64,000 nucleotides of DNA, taken from positions 3,846 to 67,845 of the forward strand of contig CAYRWR010000020.1 of assembly GCA_964428015.1 (NCBI GenBank), in the 5' to 3' direction. Below are positions 42,872 through 50,921 of this stretch, in pieces; the first letter of the stretch is position 1; the number at the start of each line of letters is the position of its first letter. The position numbers were made by a program, and so were the translations under genes. The notes beneath the pieces were generated by a model that was not told the origin of the DNA, ran no database searches, and saw nothing but the letters and a program-made list of their open reading frames with translations. The DNA comes from CAYRWR01 sp964428015. Lineage in GTDB: Bacteria; Spirochaetota; Brevinematia; Brevinematales; CAYRWR01.

Positions 42872-43666
42872 TTATTCCCGGACATAGATAAAGCGGAAAT
42901 TAACCCGGATAGACTCCTGATCCTGTAACTCTTTAGGCAGGGGGCCGAAATTCCGGGAATATTCTATCGCGTTGACGCAGGAAGAATCCAGGCCTTTATA
43001 CCCCTGACTTTTTACCACCTGTACCCCCGAGACATTTCCCTCCCGGTCTACATCAAATACCACTACAATCTCTCCTGAACGGATGATGCCCTGATAATAC
43101 TGGAACACCGGGAAAAAGGCTTGCCAGTTATGGCTGATTTCTTTACTCATGTTGAGAAAATACTTTGCGTAATCTTTGGGGATGGTAGCCAGGCTGATAC
43201 GACCCTGGCTGTCCATCTGTACATCCGCTGGTTTATCAGGGTCAAAAAAAGTCGTGATGGGATTTCCCGGAAACTTTTCCTCGTCAGTTTTACGGGGCAG
43301 GGACTGGTCACTGGTCTGATCTTGCTCCTGCGGGGTGTTTTTGGATTGTGCCTGTTGGGGGGGCTGCATATTGGGGTTAAAAATATTATAATTCTTTTGC
43401 CCTAGAGGGCCGGAATCAATATTGGCCTTGTCAGAAATAGCTCCCTTGAGGGGAGTTTTTTCAGTCCAGGTGACTGTATCTACAATTAGATTTTCCACAT
43501 TGGGTACAGGGATTGATTCATCGGTAGAAGTTAATCTTTTTAGCAGGTCAGGATCCATGACCTGCTGGATGATTAATAACAGATAGAGATGGAAAATTAC
43601 AGAAAGATAGACAAACAGCAGAAAGCGGCGTAGAGGACGTTCCTCAGAGCGGGGGTTTATTTCCAT
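42872..43666 (-). CDS. TonB-family energy transducer
   Basis: A 264-residue protein with one N-terminal membrane span (~15-38), a Pro/Gln-rich periplasmic linker (MQPPQQAQSKNTPQEQDQ) and a C-terminal TonB domain with GEIVVVFDVDREGNVSGVQV and VKSQGYKGLDSSCVNAIEYSR. The YP box typical of classical TonB is not evident, so it may belong to the TonB-C family acting in other systems. ExbB and ExbD are not adjacent. Its start overlaps the methyltransferase end by 10 bases. Confidence 0.85.
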   Translation of the reverse strand: MEINPRSEERPLRRFLLFVYLSVIFHLYLLLIIQQVMDPDLLKRLTSTDESIPVPNVENLIVDTVTWTEKTPLKGAISDKANIDSGPLGQKNYNIFNPNMQPPQQAQSKNTPQEQDQTSDQSLPRKTDEEKFPGNPITTFFDPDKPADVQMDSQGRISLATIPKDYAKYFLNMSKEISHNWQAFFPVFQYYQGIIRSGEIVVVFDVDREGNVSGVQVVKSQGYKGLDSSCVNAIEYSRNFGPLPKELQDQESIRVNFRFIYVRE

Positions 43667-44532
43667 GCAAGCATCACCATGCTGCTGGTCAGTCTGTGGC
43701 GTCCCAGGGGTATCCGGGATAGAAGATGATAAAAAGTGATACGCAGCCAGGTCTTGAGAGGCAGACGCCCCCCTGCGGTCATAGCGGATTTCTGCAATTT
43801 GGGAGCCAGGCCGAATTCTACTCCGCCAATAAAGCGTACCTTCCTGAAACCGGCGGATTTAAGTGCTTCAGCCAGGTTAAAGCGGTTGAAATAGCTGAGG
43901 TGTCCGGGCAGATAGTAATGATAGCGGGGGCCGCCTAAATGTGCCTGGAGACCTGCCATATTTGCAGTCTGTACCAGCAAAACTCCTCCTTTTTTCATGC
44001 TGCGGTAGATATTCTTTAAAGCCTGAGCGGGAGAATACAGATGTTCGATCACTTCTACCATGCTTACGATAGAAAAAATATCAGAAGGGATATTTATATT
44101 TTCTATACTTCCGGTGTAAATCCGATCCGGCCCGAATCTTTGAGCCGCGTAATTTCCGGAATACTCGGAAACCTCTACCCCATAGGGGGCATATCCGGCC
44201 TCACGGGCCGTCTGCATCAGTCCGCCGAAAGAACAACCCACATCCAGCCAGGCTTTCTGTCCGGCTTTACTGCGGTCTTTAGTTTTGAGAAACCGCACTC
44301 TCTTTTTCCAGACTATGCGGCTGGCCTCTTCCTGCTGCCGTTCATCGGTGTAGGAATAGGCTTTTTGACCCTGATAATATGCCTGATCATAAAAAGAAGC
44401 AGCCAATGCCGGATCTATGTCCTGCTGCTCGAAATGACAGCGGGGGCATCGGTATATATCAAAAGCTGGTTCAAACTTGGTTATGGTATAGCGCAGAGGG
44501 ATGTCTGGAGTACCGCATATCCTGCAGTCCAT
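43657..44532 (-). CDS. Methyltransferase with N-terminal zinc ribbon
   Basis: A 291-residue protein. Residues 1-25 contain a four-cysteine zinc ribbon, CRICG and CPRCH, followed by a class I methyltransferase core with WLDVGCSFGGLMQTARE, EVIEHLYSPAQALKNIYR and MKKGGVLLVQTANM. This layout is found in C-methyltransferases and methyltransferases of surface-sugar or nucleotide-sugar pathways. No sugar genes are adjacent. Translationally linked to the TonB-like gene. Confidence 0.87.
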   Translation of the reverse strand: MDCRICGTPDIPLRYTITKFEPAFDIYRCPRCHFEQQDIDPALAASFYDQAYYQGQKAYSYTDERQQEEASRIVWKKRVRFLKTKDRSKAGQKAWLDVGCSFGGLMQTAREAGYAPYGVEVSEYSGNYAAQRFGPDRIYTGSIENINIPSDIFSIVSMVEVIEHLYSPAQALKNIYRSMKKGGVLLVQTANMAGLQAHLGGPRYHYYLPGHLSYFNRFNLAEALKSAGFRKVRFIGGVEFGLAPKLQKSAMTAGGRLPLKTWLRITFYHLLSRIPLGRHRLTSSMVMLAWK

Positions 44533-44588
44533 ATAACCTCCGGAAAGTTTTCTATATTTTAACCTTAAATCGCCAAATTTCCAATGAT

Positions 44589-44617
44589 TTGACTAAATTC
44601 ATCAATACTACTATGAT
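44589..44617 (+). promoter_or_regulatory. Promoter of dapA
   Basis: TTGACT (44589-44594), 17-base spacer, TATGAT (44612-44617), 26 bases before the ATG at 44644 with AGGAGG between. Confidence 0.7.
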
Positions 44618-44643
44618 ATGTTGGAAATTTTTAGGAGGATAAG

Positions 44644-45522
44644 ATGTTACAGGGTTCTATTGTGGCTTTGATCACTCCCTTTAAGGATGGAGAGATCGAT
44701 TTTGATACTTTGGCTGATCTGATTGATATGCATATCGAGCAGGGTACCCATGCCTTACTGGCTATGGGGACAACAGGGGAATCACCCACGCTCAGTCACC
44801 AGGAACATCAGGACCTGGTCGATTTTGTGATAAAGCATACCAATAAACGGGTACCCGTAATGGCCGGGACCGGTTCCAATTCTACTGCCGAAGCTATTTC
44901 GCTGGCCAAAGCCGCGCAGGCTTCCGGGGCAGACTATCATTTATCTATAGTGCCATATTATAATAAACCTTCACAGGAAGGTCTCTACCAGCATTTTGGC
45001 GCCATTGCCCGGTCCTGTGATCTGCCTATGATACTGTACAATGTACCGGGACGTACCGGCCTCAATATGACTCCGGATACGGTAGCCCGTTTGTACAAGG
45101 ATTTTCCTTCCATCAAAGGGATCAAGGAAGCCAGTGGAAATCTGGCACAGTCCCTGGAGATATTAAATCTCACGGATGATAAATTCCTGCTGTTCTGCGG
45201 TGAAGATGCTTTGAACTTTCCCATGCTGACCATTGGGGGAAAAGGCAGTATATCTGTCACTGCCAATCTACTCCCCGGAAAGCTGGCCCGAATGCATAAT
45301 GCCTGGTTTGAAGGTAAGGCTGATGAAGCCCGGGATATACACCAGTGGCTCATGCCCCTGCACAGTGCTATGTTCCTGGAGGGTAACCCCGTGAGTGTCA
45401 AAACAGCCATGTTTAAGACCGGGATGATACCCAATGCTGATTTCAGACTGCCCCTGTGCACCATGAGTAAAGCCATGCAGGAAAAGCAGGAAAAGATCCT
45501 GAAAGATAAAAAGCTGATGTAA
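44644..45522 (+). CDS. dapA: 4-hydroxy-tetrahydrodipicolinate synthase
   Basis: First committed enzyme of lysine and diaminopimelate synthesis, condensing pyruvate with aspartate semialdehyde; 292 residues. GTTGESPTLSHQEH, YYNKPSQEGLYQHF, YNVPGRTGLNM (Tyr of the catalytic triad), and GIKEASGN with the Schiff-base Lys are intact. An own promoter and a GCAA-loop terminator mark it as a single-gene unit. Divergent from the zinc-ribbon methyltransferase. Confidence 0.97.
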   Translation: MLQGSIVALITPFKDGEIDFDTLADLIDMHIEQGTHALLAMGTTGESPTLSHQEHQDLVDFVIKHTNKRVPVMAGTGSNSTAEAISLAKAAQASGADYHLSIVPYYNKPSQEGLYQHFGAIARSCDLPMILYNVPGRTGLNMTPDTVARLYKDFPSIKGIKEASGNLAQSLEILNLTDDKFLLFCGEDALNFPMLTIGGKGSISVTANLLPGKLARMHNAWFEGKADEARDIHQWLMPLHSAMFLEGNPVSVKTAMFKTGMIPNADFRLPLCTMSKAMQEKQEKILKDKKLM

Positions 45523-45528
45523 TTTACA

Positions 45529-45554
45529 GGCGCCTGGCAACAGGCGCCTTTTTT
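45529..45554 (+). terminator. dapA terminator
   Basis: GGCGCCTG (45529-45536) pairs with CAGGCGCC (45541-45548) around the stable tetraloop GCAA, then six T. Confidence 0.95.
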
Positions 45555-45639
45555 ACACCTCATCTATCATTTATTAAACAAAATAATCCTATCAGATAAG
45601 TATAAATATTGCATTTTTACGAAGAAAACACAAAAACAC

Positions 45640-45669
45640 TTGACATATATATTCATTATGATATATTAT
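45640..45669 (+). promoter_or_regulatory. Promoter of the ccdA-TlpA operon
   Basis: Perfect TTGACA (45640-45645) followed by a very AT-rich stretch with TATTAT (45664-45669) at 18 bases or TATATT at 16. The exact -10 is uncertain. Confidence 0.6.
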
Positions 45670-45706
45670 TATATTATGATTATATAATATGTAAAAAGGA
45701 AGTCAC

Positions 45707-46459
45707 ATGCAGCTGAATATCTTTATTGCCTTTCTGGCAGGGCTGATATCTTTCATTTCCCCCTGTGTCCTGCCCCTGGTCCCGATTTATATTGCCTATA
45801 TCTCGGGTATGTCGGTAAAAGACCTGGAGGGTGAGAAAAAACCAACCCTCAAGATTCTGGTCAATTCATTGTTTTTTGTACTGGGTTTCACCATCATATT
45901 TACTCTGTTCGCCCTTCTGTTCTACGGTGCAAGCAACCTATTCGGCAATGGGTTCCAGGTCTGGTTTAACCGGATCGCGGGACTTATCCTGGTTATCTTT
46001 GGGCTGCATGTGATGGGAGTGATTACTATCCCCTTCCTGAACTATGAGGCCAGGATCAAGAGTGATCAGTCAAAAAATAAAAACGCGACTATACTCTCAT
46101 CTTTTGTAATGGGTGTGGTATTCGCGGCAGGCTGGAGTCCCTGTGTAGGGCCTATACTGGCCAGTATACTGACCCTGGCGGCTGATGCCAAGACAGCAGG
46201 CAGTGCCATTGTGCTACTCATTTCTTATTCACTGGGGATCGGTATACCTTTTATCCTGACCGGCCTGGCTACCAACCGGCTCATGGGTCTGTTCAAAAAC
46301 CTGAAAAAGAACTATAAAGTAGTGGAAATAGTAGCAGGCGCTTTCCTGGTGATCCTGGGGATCTTAATTGCTCTGGATCTGCTCAGTGTGATATCCAGCT
46401 GGGTGACCAGGCTGTTTCCGGGGCTGGCGGAAATTGAAGGCGTGATCAAGGTAAAATAA
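45707..46459 (+). CDS. ccdA: CcdA-type transmembrane thiol reductant carrier
   Basis: A 250-residue inner-membrane protein of the CcdA/DsbD-beta family with six spans and the two redox cysteines in SPCVLPLVPIY (~20) and WSPCVGPILAS (~143). It carries electrons from cytoplasmic thioredoxin to periplasmic thioredoxin-like proteins. It is followed by three TlpA-like genes on the same strand with gaps of 13, -4 and 10 bases, which are its likely electron acceptors. No cytochrome c maturation genes are adjacent. Confidence 0.93.
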   Translation: MQLNIFIAFLAGLISFISPCVLPLVPIYIAYISGMSVKDLEGEKKPTLKILVNSLFFVLGFTIIFTLFALLFYGASNLFGNGFQVWFNRIAGLILVIFGLHVMGVITIPFLNYEARIKSDQSKNKNATILSSFVMGVVFAAGWSPCVGPILASILTLAADAKTAGSAIVLLISYSLGIGIPFILTGLATNRLMGLFKNLKKNYKVVEIVAGAFLVILGILIALDLLSVISSWVTRLFPGLAEIEGVIKVK

Positions 46460-46472
46460 GAAGGAGTATACA

Positions 46473-46997
46473 ATGGATAAAAAAGTACGAAATGGAATTA
46501 TAGTCGGCGCGGTCGCGGTAGTGGCTCTGGTGGTATCCATGATTTTTCTCAAACCTTCGGCACGCCGGGATGTAAATGATTATACTGCTCCCGCAGTGAA
46601 CGGCAGTGATATTCTGGGCCGGGGCGTGGTCTCACTGGATGCCCTCAAAGGGAAAGTGGTACTTCTGAACTTCTGGGCTACCTGGTGCCCTCCCTGCCGG
46701 GCTGAAATCCCCGACCTGATCAAACTCCAGGCAAAGTATCAGGATGATTTCGTGGTATTGGGTGTATCGCTGGACCGTGAAGGTCCGGAAGTAGTACGCC
46801 AGTATGCCCAGCAGATGGGTATGTCCTATCCGGTGATCATGGGTACTGATATTATGGTAGATTCTTATGGTGGAATCCGTAATATTCCCACTTCTTTTGT
46901 GATCGACCGCAAAGGGGATCTGGTAGCAAAGATTGTAGGGGGACGCTCCCTGGCTGAATTTGAGCAGGAAATACAGCCCTTTCTGAACAAACAATGA
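46473..46997 (+). CDS. TlpA-like thiol-disulfide oxidoreductase 1 (membrane-anchored)
   Basis: A 174-residue protein with an N-terminal membrane anchor (~7-25) and a periplasmic thioredoxin-like domain. Active site NFWATWCPPCRAEIPDL at ~70, cis-Pro segment NIPTSFVIDR near 135. The TlpA/ResA group reduces periplasmic cysteines. It is the first of three paralogs after ccdA; the next gene overlaps its stop by 4 bases (ATGA). Confidence 0.92.
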   Translation: MDKKVRNGIIVGAVAVVALVVSMIFLKPSARRDVNDYTAPAVNGSDILGRGVVSLDALKGKVVLLNFWATWCPPCRAEIPDLIKLQAKYQDDFVVLGVSLDREGPEVVRQYAQQMGMSYPVIMGTDIMVDSYGGIRNIPTSFVIDRKGDLVAKIVGGRSLAEFEQEIQPFLNKQ

Positions 46998-47536
46998 ACC
47001 TGAAAGAAAAAACCTGGTGGCCGGGGCTGAAACTGGCTGGCAATATTATCTTTTATGCCGCTTTTGCGATAGTTCTGATTTGGAAGATCAAGGCTATGAT
47101 CCCGGAAAAGTCAGTGTATCGGCCCGCGCCTGATTTTCAGTCAGAAGATATGCTTTCGGGTACTCATTTCAGACTGTCTGACTTTAAAGGTAAAGTAGTG
47201 GTGCTGAACTACTGGGCTACCTGGTGTCCGCCCTGCCGCAAGGAGATCCCCGACCTCATCCGCCTGCAGGAAAAATATTCCGGACAGGTTCAGGTCATCG
47301 GCGTATCACTGGACCGGGATGGTGTAGAAGGGGTAATAAAATTTGCCCAGGACAGAAAGATCAGTTACCCTATTGTGATGCCGAGTGATCCGGCTCTATA
47401 CCAGATGGGGACGGTCAAATCCCTGCCTACTACTTTTATCATCGACCAGGCAGGCAATATAAAAAAAGTAATGGTAGGCGTGAGGACTTTTATGTTTTTT
47501 GAAGCGGCAGTCAAGCAGCTGCTGAAAACGCCATAA
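46994..47536 (+). CDS. TlpA-like thiol-disulfide oxidoreductase 2 (membrane-anchored)
   Basis: A 180-residue paralog with N-terminal anchor (~14-32), active site NYWATWCPPCRKEIPDL, and cis-Pro segment SLPTTFIIDQ. It differs from copy 1 by about half of its residues outside the active site, so it is an old duplication. Translation is coupled to copy 1. Confidence 0.92.
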   Translation: MNLKEKTWWPGLKLAGNIIFYAAFAIVLIWKIKAMIPEKSVYRPAPDFQSEDMLSGTHFRLSDFKGKVVVLNYWATWCPPCRKEIPDLIRLQEKYSGQVQVIGVSLDRDGVEGVIKFAQDRKISYPIVMPSDPALYQMGTVKSLPTTFIIDQAGNIKKVMVGVRTFMFFEAAVKQLLKTP

Positions 47537-47546
47537 GGAGACTGAT

Positions 47547-48029
47547 ATGAAAAAATTCCCGATCTGGGCAGTACTGGGAGCGGCTCTGCTGGCATCCCCC
47601 CTCTCAGCACAGGACCACACGGCTCCCGGTTTTAAATTATACAATATACTATCCACTAATCAGATAACCCTTTCCCAGTTTCAGGGCAAAGTGGTGGTGC
47701 TGAATTTCTGGGCGACCTGGTGCCCTCCCTGTAAGGCAGAGATACCCGACCTGATCCGCATCCAGAAGGAGTTTTCTAATGATGTAGTAGTCATAGGGGT
47801 ATCCGTGGACCGGGAGAGTCCGGATTATGTAGCCGGTTTCTCTGAGGAGCTGGGCATCAATTATCCCGTGGTCATGGCTGACTCCAAACTGATCAATCTG
47901 TACGGCGGAATCCGGGCCATTCCTACTACTTTTATCATTGACCAGGATGGGGATATAGGGCAGAAGATCGTAGGCATGCGGGATTTTAACGGATTTCTGG
48001 CGGTATTAAAACCCTATCTGGAAGATTAA
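47547..48029 (+). CDS. TlpA-like thiol-disulfide oxidoreductase 3 (exported)
   Basis: A 160-residue paralog whose N terminus is a cleavable signal peptide (ending PLSA before QDH) instead of an anchor, so it is probably soluble in the periplasm. Active site NFWATWCPPCKAEIPDL, cis-Pro segment AIPTTFIIDQ. AAGGAG precedes the ATG. Last gene before a terminator. The anchored and soluble forms may serve different substrates. Confidence 0.92.
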   Translation: MKKFPIWAVLGAALLASPLSAQDHTAPGFKLYNILSTNQITLSQFQGKVVVLNFWATWCPPCKAEIPDLIRIQKEFSNDVVVIGVSVDRESPDYVAGFSEELGINYPVVMADSKLINLYGGIRAIPTTFIIDQDGDIGQKIVGMRDFNGFLAVLKPYLED

Positions 48030-48061
48030 CACTGCTATTTTCTTAATAGAACGACAATAAA

Positions 48062-48086
48062 AACTCTCCTGAGCAGGGGAGTTTTT
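48062..48086 (+). terminator. Terminator of the ccdA-TlpA operon
   Basis: AACTCTCCT pairs with AGGGGAGTT (one G-T wobble) around GAGC, followed by T. Confidence 0.82.
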
Positions 48087-48157
48087 TATTTAATACTTGA
48101 AATGTTTATTTTTAAGTGTTAAACTGGCATTAGACTAAATGACTTTTGGAGGAATTT

Positions 48158-48949
48158 ATGAAAAAACTTTCTTTTTTACTTTTGACCAGTATTCTGATAT
48201 TAGGTTCCTGTGGGTTATTTCAGGAAACTCCGGTAAATCAAGATGCTTTTGAACCTAATGAAGGCCCGCTGGATGCCGGAATAATCGTCCTGGATACGAC
48301 TTATAAATTATCCATACACACCAATCAAGACGCTGATTGGTTTAAAATTCCCCTGGGAAATGTAACGGATGAGTTATTGGCATACAAAATCACTACCGCT
48401 CCTGATTTTACCGAGGACAATGACGTAGACACCTATCTCAGGTTTATTGCTCCCAATGGTGCTGATGTTTTGGATTGGGATGATGATAGCGGCTATGGCA
48501 GTTACTCAGAAATTATTACCACTAACGCAGGTGTAAGTGATAATTATTTTATAAAAGTTAATTCCACTACCTGGAATACAATGGGATATTATACATTAAA
48601 TGTCACCAGATATGATGGTGCGGCAAATGCCATTAATCTCACTTTAGGAGTGACTAAAAACGGGGTGATTAATTTTGCCAGTGACCTGGATTATTACTCC
48701 ATCACTCTTGTATCCAACACCAGTTATACCATTTTAGTCAATGAACTCAGTACCAATACCCTGGATGTTCAGTTTGCAGTCTGGGATGTCATCTCAGATA
48801 CAGCTATGTATAATGGTTTGATCGATGATAATGGGGATTTAGGTGAGACTACTACTTTTACCGCACTTGACAGCGGGACTCACTTCATTAAAGTAAGCAG
48901 TGATACTAACGGAACAGGCAACTATCAGGTGATCATCACCCAGAATTAA
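48158..48949 (+). CDS. Lipoprotein with two PPC-type domains
   Basis: A 263-residue lipoprotein with lipobox LGSC. Two tandem beta-sandwich domains of the bacterial pre-peptidase C-terminal (PPC) type: the first with DAFEPNEGPLDAG, DADWFKIPLG, and DVDTYLRFIAPNG with Asp-rich DWDDDSGYGSYS; the second with DLDYYSITLV and DNGDLGETTTF. Such domains usually accompany secreted proteases and may bind protein or calcium; here there is no protease domain. ATG at 48158 follows GGAGG. Flanked by terminators. Confidence 0.75.
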   Translation: MKKLSFLLLTSILILGSCGLFQETPVNQDAFEPNEGPLDAGIIVLDTTYKLSIHTNQDADWFKIPLGNVTDELLAYKITTAPDFTEDNDVDTYLRFIAPNGADVLDWDDDSGYGSYSEIITTNAGVSDNYFIKVNSTTWNTMGYYTLNVTRYDGAANAINLTLGVTKNGVINFASDLDYYSITLVSNTSYTILVNELSTNTLDVQFAVWDVISDTAMYNGLIDDNGDLGETTTFTALDSGTHFIKVSSDTNGTGNYQVIITQN

Positions 48950-48966
48950 CCATAAATGTATAAACT

Positions 48967-48996
48967 AAGCCCCCGTATTCTACGGGGGCTTTTTTA
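48967..48996. terminator. Bidirectional terminator
   Basis: AAGCCCCCGTA (48967-48977) pairs with TACGGGGGCTT (48981-48991) around TTC, followed by T; it separates the PPC lipoprotein from the convergent TauE-like gene, whose stop overlaps the tract. Confidence 0.93.
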
Positions 48997-49359
48997 TTTA
49001 AACCACATCTTGACCGCGGCGGCGATCATGATCACCGCGAAGATACGTCTCAGGACCAGGGGATCCATCTTCAGAGCAATCTTGGAGCCGATCAGCCCCC
49101 CGAAGAAAAACATCACCGCGATGATGGCGGCGGCCTTCAGGTCGACTTTGCCGGCTTTGTAATACTCCATGGCAGCCAGGATACCGATAGGGGGTACCAT
49201 GAGCATGAGGCTGGTGCCCTGAGCCAGCTTCTGGTCAAAGCCGAAGATATACATCATGGCGGGGATCATGATCAGCGCTCCCCCGATGCCCAGCATGCCG
49301 CTTACTGTCCCGCCGACTATTCCTAATATTGCCAGGCCGATGATCATGCCTATGTCCAT
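48994..49359 (-). CDS. Half-size TauE/SafE (TSUP) membrane protein
   Basis: A 121-residue protein with about four spans. GIVGGTVSGMLGIGGALIMIPAM corresponds to one repeat of the TSUP family, here split by turns, with FFGGLIGSKIALKMDP in the second part. Full-size members have two such repeats (about 250 residues); this one has a single repeat and probably works as a dimer. Family members export sulfite, sulfoacetate or other organosulfur anions. The ATG at 49359 follows GAGAGG better than the one eight codons upstream. Confidence 0.82.
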   Translation of the reverse strand: MDIGMIIGLAILGIVGGTVSGMLGIGGALIMIPAMMYIFGFDQKLAQGTSLMLMVPPIGILAAMEYYKAGKVDLKAAAIIAVMFFFGGLIGSKIALKMDPLVLRRIFAVIMIAAAVKMWFK

Positions 49360-49432
49360 ATTGTTTGACCTCTCTTGTTTCATTCCTGTATATTATAGAA
49401 GAAATATAATAAAATATCCCGCAGGAGGGAAG

Positions 49433-49945
49433 ATGAAACAGGCAATCCAGGATATATTTATCAGACGCATGGAGAGTCATCCTCCGGGATGGTACCTGAA
49501 AAAAGAAGAGCTCCTGGCTGATCTATACCGTGACCTGGCGCGGGCCTTTCCGGACTGGAAAATCTACCGGGAATTTGCTACCCAGGGCCTGTCCATGTGG
49601 GCTGACCTGGCCCTGATCAGGGGAGGGGAGACCCTCCTGATAGAGTTGTGTTACGCTCCACTCAGGGGACATCCCGCCCTGGAGCCGGATACAGTGGTCA
49701 ATCCTTTGACACGCAGACAGATCATTGATAATATTGAAAGTTCACTAATGTATATTGAACGTTTTGGCCAGGAACAAGTGCTGGCTGTGGCTATTGATCA
49801 AAACAGTGAGGTATTCAAGGTGAACTGCCAGGACCTGGAAATCAGGATACCCCGGGGATTGGAAGTGGAAAATGTAAGGTCTGATGAGGAGGGGCGAGGA
49901 ATCCTGTTCAGCTGGTGCAGTAAAAATAATCAAAAATTAGTCTAA
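49433..49945 (+). CDS. Uncharacterised 170-residue protein
   Basis: A soluble protein. The middle contains WADLALIRGGETLLIELCYAP, a strand-turn-strand with D and E that recalls the core of PD-(D/E)xK nuclease folds, but the catalytic Lys is replaced (E-L-C), so this is only a resemblance. RRQIIDNIESSLMYIERFG is a helix, and AVAIDQNSEVF a further strand. AGGAGGGAAG precedes the ATG at 49433. It ends about 60 bases before the ECF sigma gene on the same strand. Confidence 0.65.
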   Translation: MKQAIQDIFIRRMESHPPGWYLKKEELLADLYRDLARAFPDWKIYREFATQGLSMWADLALIRGGETLLIELCYAPLRGHPALEPDTVVNPLTRRQIIDNIESSLMYIERFGQEQVLAVAIDQNSEVFKVNCQDLEIRIPRGLEVENVRSDEEGRGILFSWCSKNNQKLV

Positions 49946-50007
49946 CTGTCTGTAATAGATTATACTCATATCATTCAGGAAAGAAAAGGGAAGAGGAGAA
50001 CTTCGCT

Positions 50008-50559
50008 TTGGAGAATGCGGAATTTGATGAGGACCTGGTCCTATACAAGGTCAGGCAGGGCAATGAAAGGGCCTTTGGCCAGATTTATGACCAGTATCTG
50101 AGAATGGTCAGCTCTGTCCTGCGCAAGATAGCCCGGTGTCCCCGCAGTGAAATGGATTTTCATGTAAATGAGGTATTCTTCCGGGTTTACAAAGGAGTTT
50201 TCAGCTTCCAGGGAAATTCAAAATTTTCCACCTATGTATACCGGATCGCCCTCAATTACTCCTTCCAGCTTTCCAAAAAACTGCGCAAGGACAGCCAGAC
50301 CCTCACCGAAATCGGTGATGAAGATTCACCGGTACATTTCGACCAGGGACTGATTGATACTGTGGTACTGGAAAAAGCCCTGGATCAATTAAGCATCAAT
50401 CTCCGCAGCGTGGTAGTGATGTTTTATTATGACAGAATGTCTGTAAAAGAGATCTCTGAAGTAGAACAGATTTCGGAGAACGCGGTGAAAAACCGTCTTT
50501 TTCAGGCCAGAGATAAATTAAAGAAGATATTACAGGAGGCCGGTTATGCCTTTGAATGA
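50008..50559 (+). CDS. ECF-type RNA polymerase sigma factor
   Basis: A 183-residue sigma-70 family factor without region 1. Region 2 has LYKVRQGNERAFGQIYDQY and FRVYKGVFSFQGNSKFSTYVYRIALN with the usual Phe-rich -10 binding part; region 4 has LDQLSINLRSVVVMFYYDRMSVKEISE and NAVKNRLFQARDKLK, the helix-turn-helix for -35 binding. It begins with TTG after an AGAGGAG. It overlaps the anti-sigma-like gene by 14 bases and heads a four-gene operon. Confidence 0.92.
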   Translation: MENAEFDEDLVLYKVRQGNERAFGQIYDQYLRMVSSVLRKIARCPRSEMDFHVNEVFFRVYKGVFSFQGNSKFSTYVYRIALNYSFQLSKKLRKDSQTLTEIGDEDSPVHFDQGLIDTVVLEKALDQLSINLRSVVVMFYYDRMSVKEISEVEQISENAVKNRLFQARDKLKKILQEAGYAFE

Positions 50560-50905
50560 TCTGGATAAAAGTCTTTTCGCGACATTTGAAAAACTACCTG
50601 TGGAGGAAGTACATCCTTCTACCCGGGCCGAGGTCATGGACAGAATCAGCCGATTCCATGAAGAAAAAGCAGGTATAAGACCTCTTTCTACCTGGTTTTT
50701 GCGGATTTCCGGCGGAGTGCTGGCTGCCAGCCTGACCGCGCTGCTGGGTCTGGCGCCGCTCCTGGTGGAAAACGCCCGCAATCTGGGGCGCATAGAGGAA
50801 GCACGTATGGAAGTCAAGGAAGAGGTGTATATGACCAACCAGATGCGGCAGTATTTCCAGAATGCCCGCCCGGATTATACATCCGTACAATACGTGAACT
50901 ACTAA
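50546..50905 (+). CDS. Membrane-anchored anti-sigma-like protein
   Basis: A 119-residue protein with a cytoplasmic helical N-terminal part (~1-50), one membrane span at ~55-78 (ISGGVLAASLTALLGLAPLL) and a short periplasmic tail ending PDYTSVQYVNY. No zinc-binding HxxxCxxC motif is present, so it would be a non-ZAS anti-sigma factor if it acts as one. Coupled by a 14-base overlap to the sigma gene and followed by the CBM48-like genes. Confidence 0.7.
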   Translation: MPLNDLDKSLFATFEKLPVEEVHPSTRAEVMDRISRFHEEKAGIRPLSTWFLRISGGVLAASLTALLGLAPLLVENARNLGRIEEARMEVKEEVYMTNQMRQYFQNARPDYTSVQYVNY

Positions 50906-50921
50906 GGGTCAGGAGCCAAGG

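Noticed and set aside
49433..49945. PD-(D/E)xK nuclease assignment for the uncharacterised protein
   Set aside because: The catalytic Lys position is Cys and the overall spacing is not convincing.
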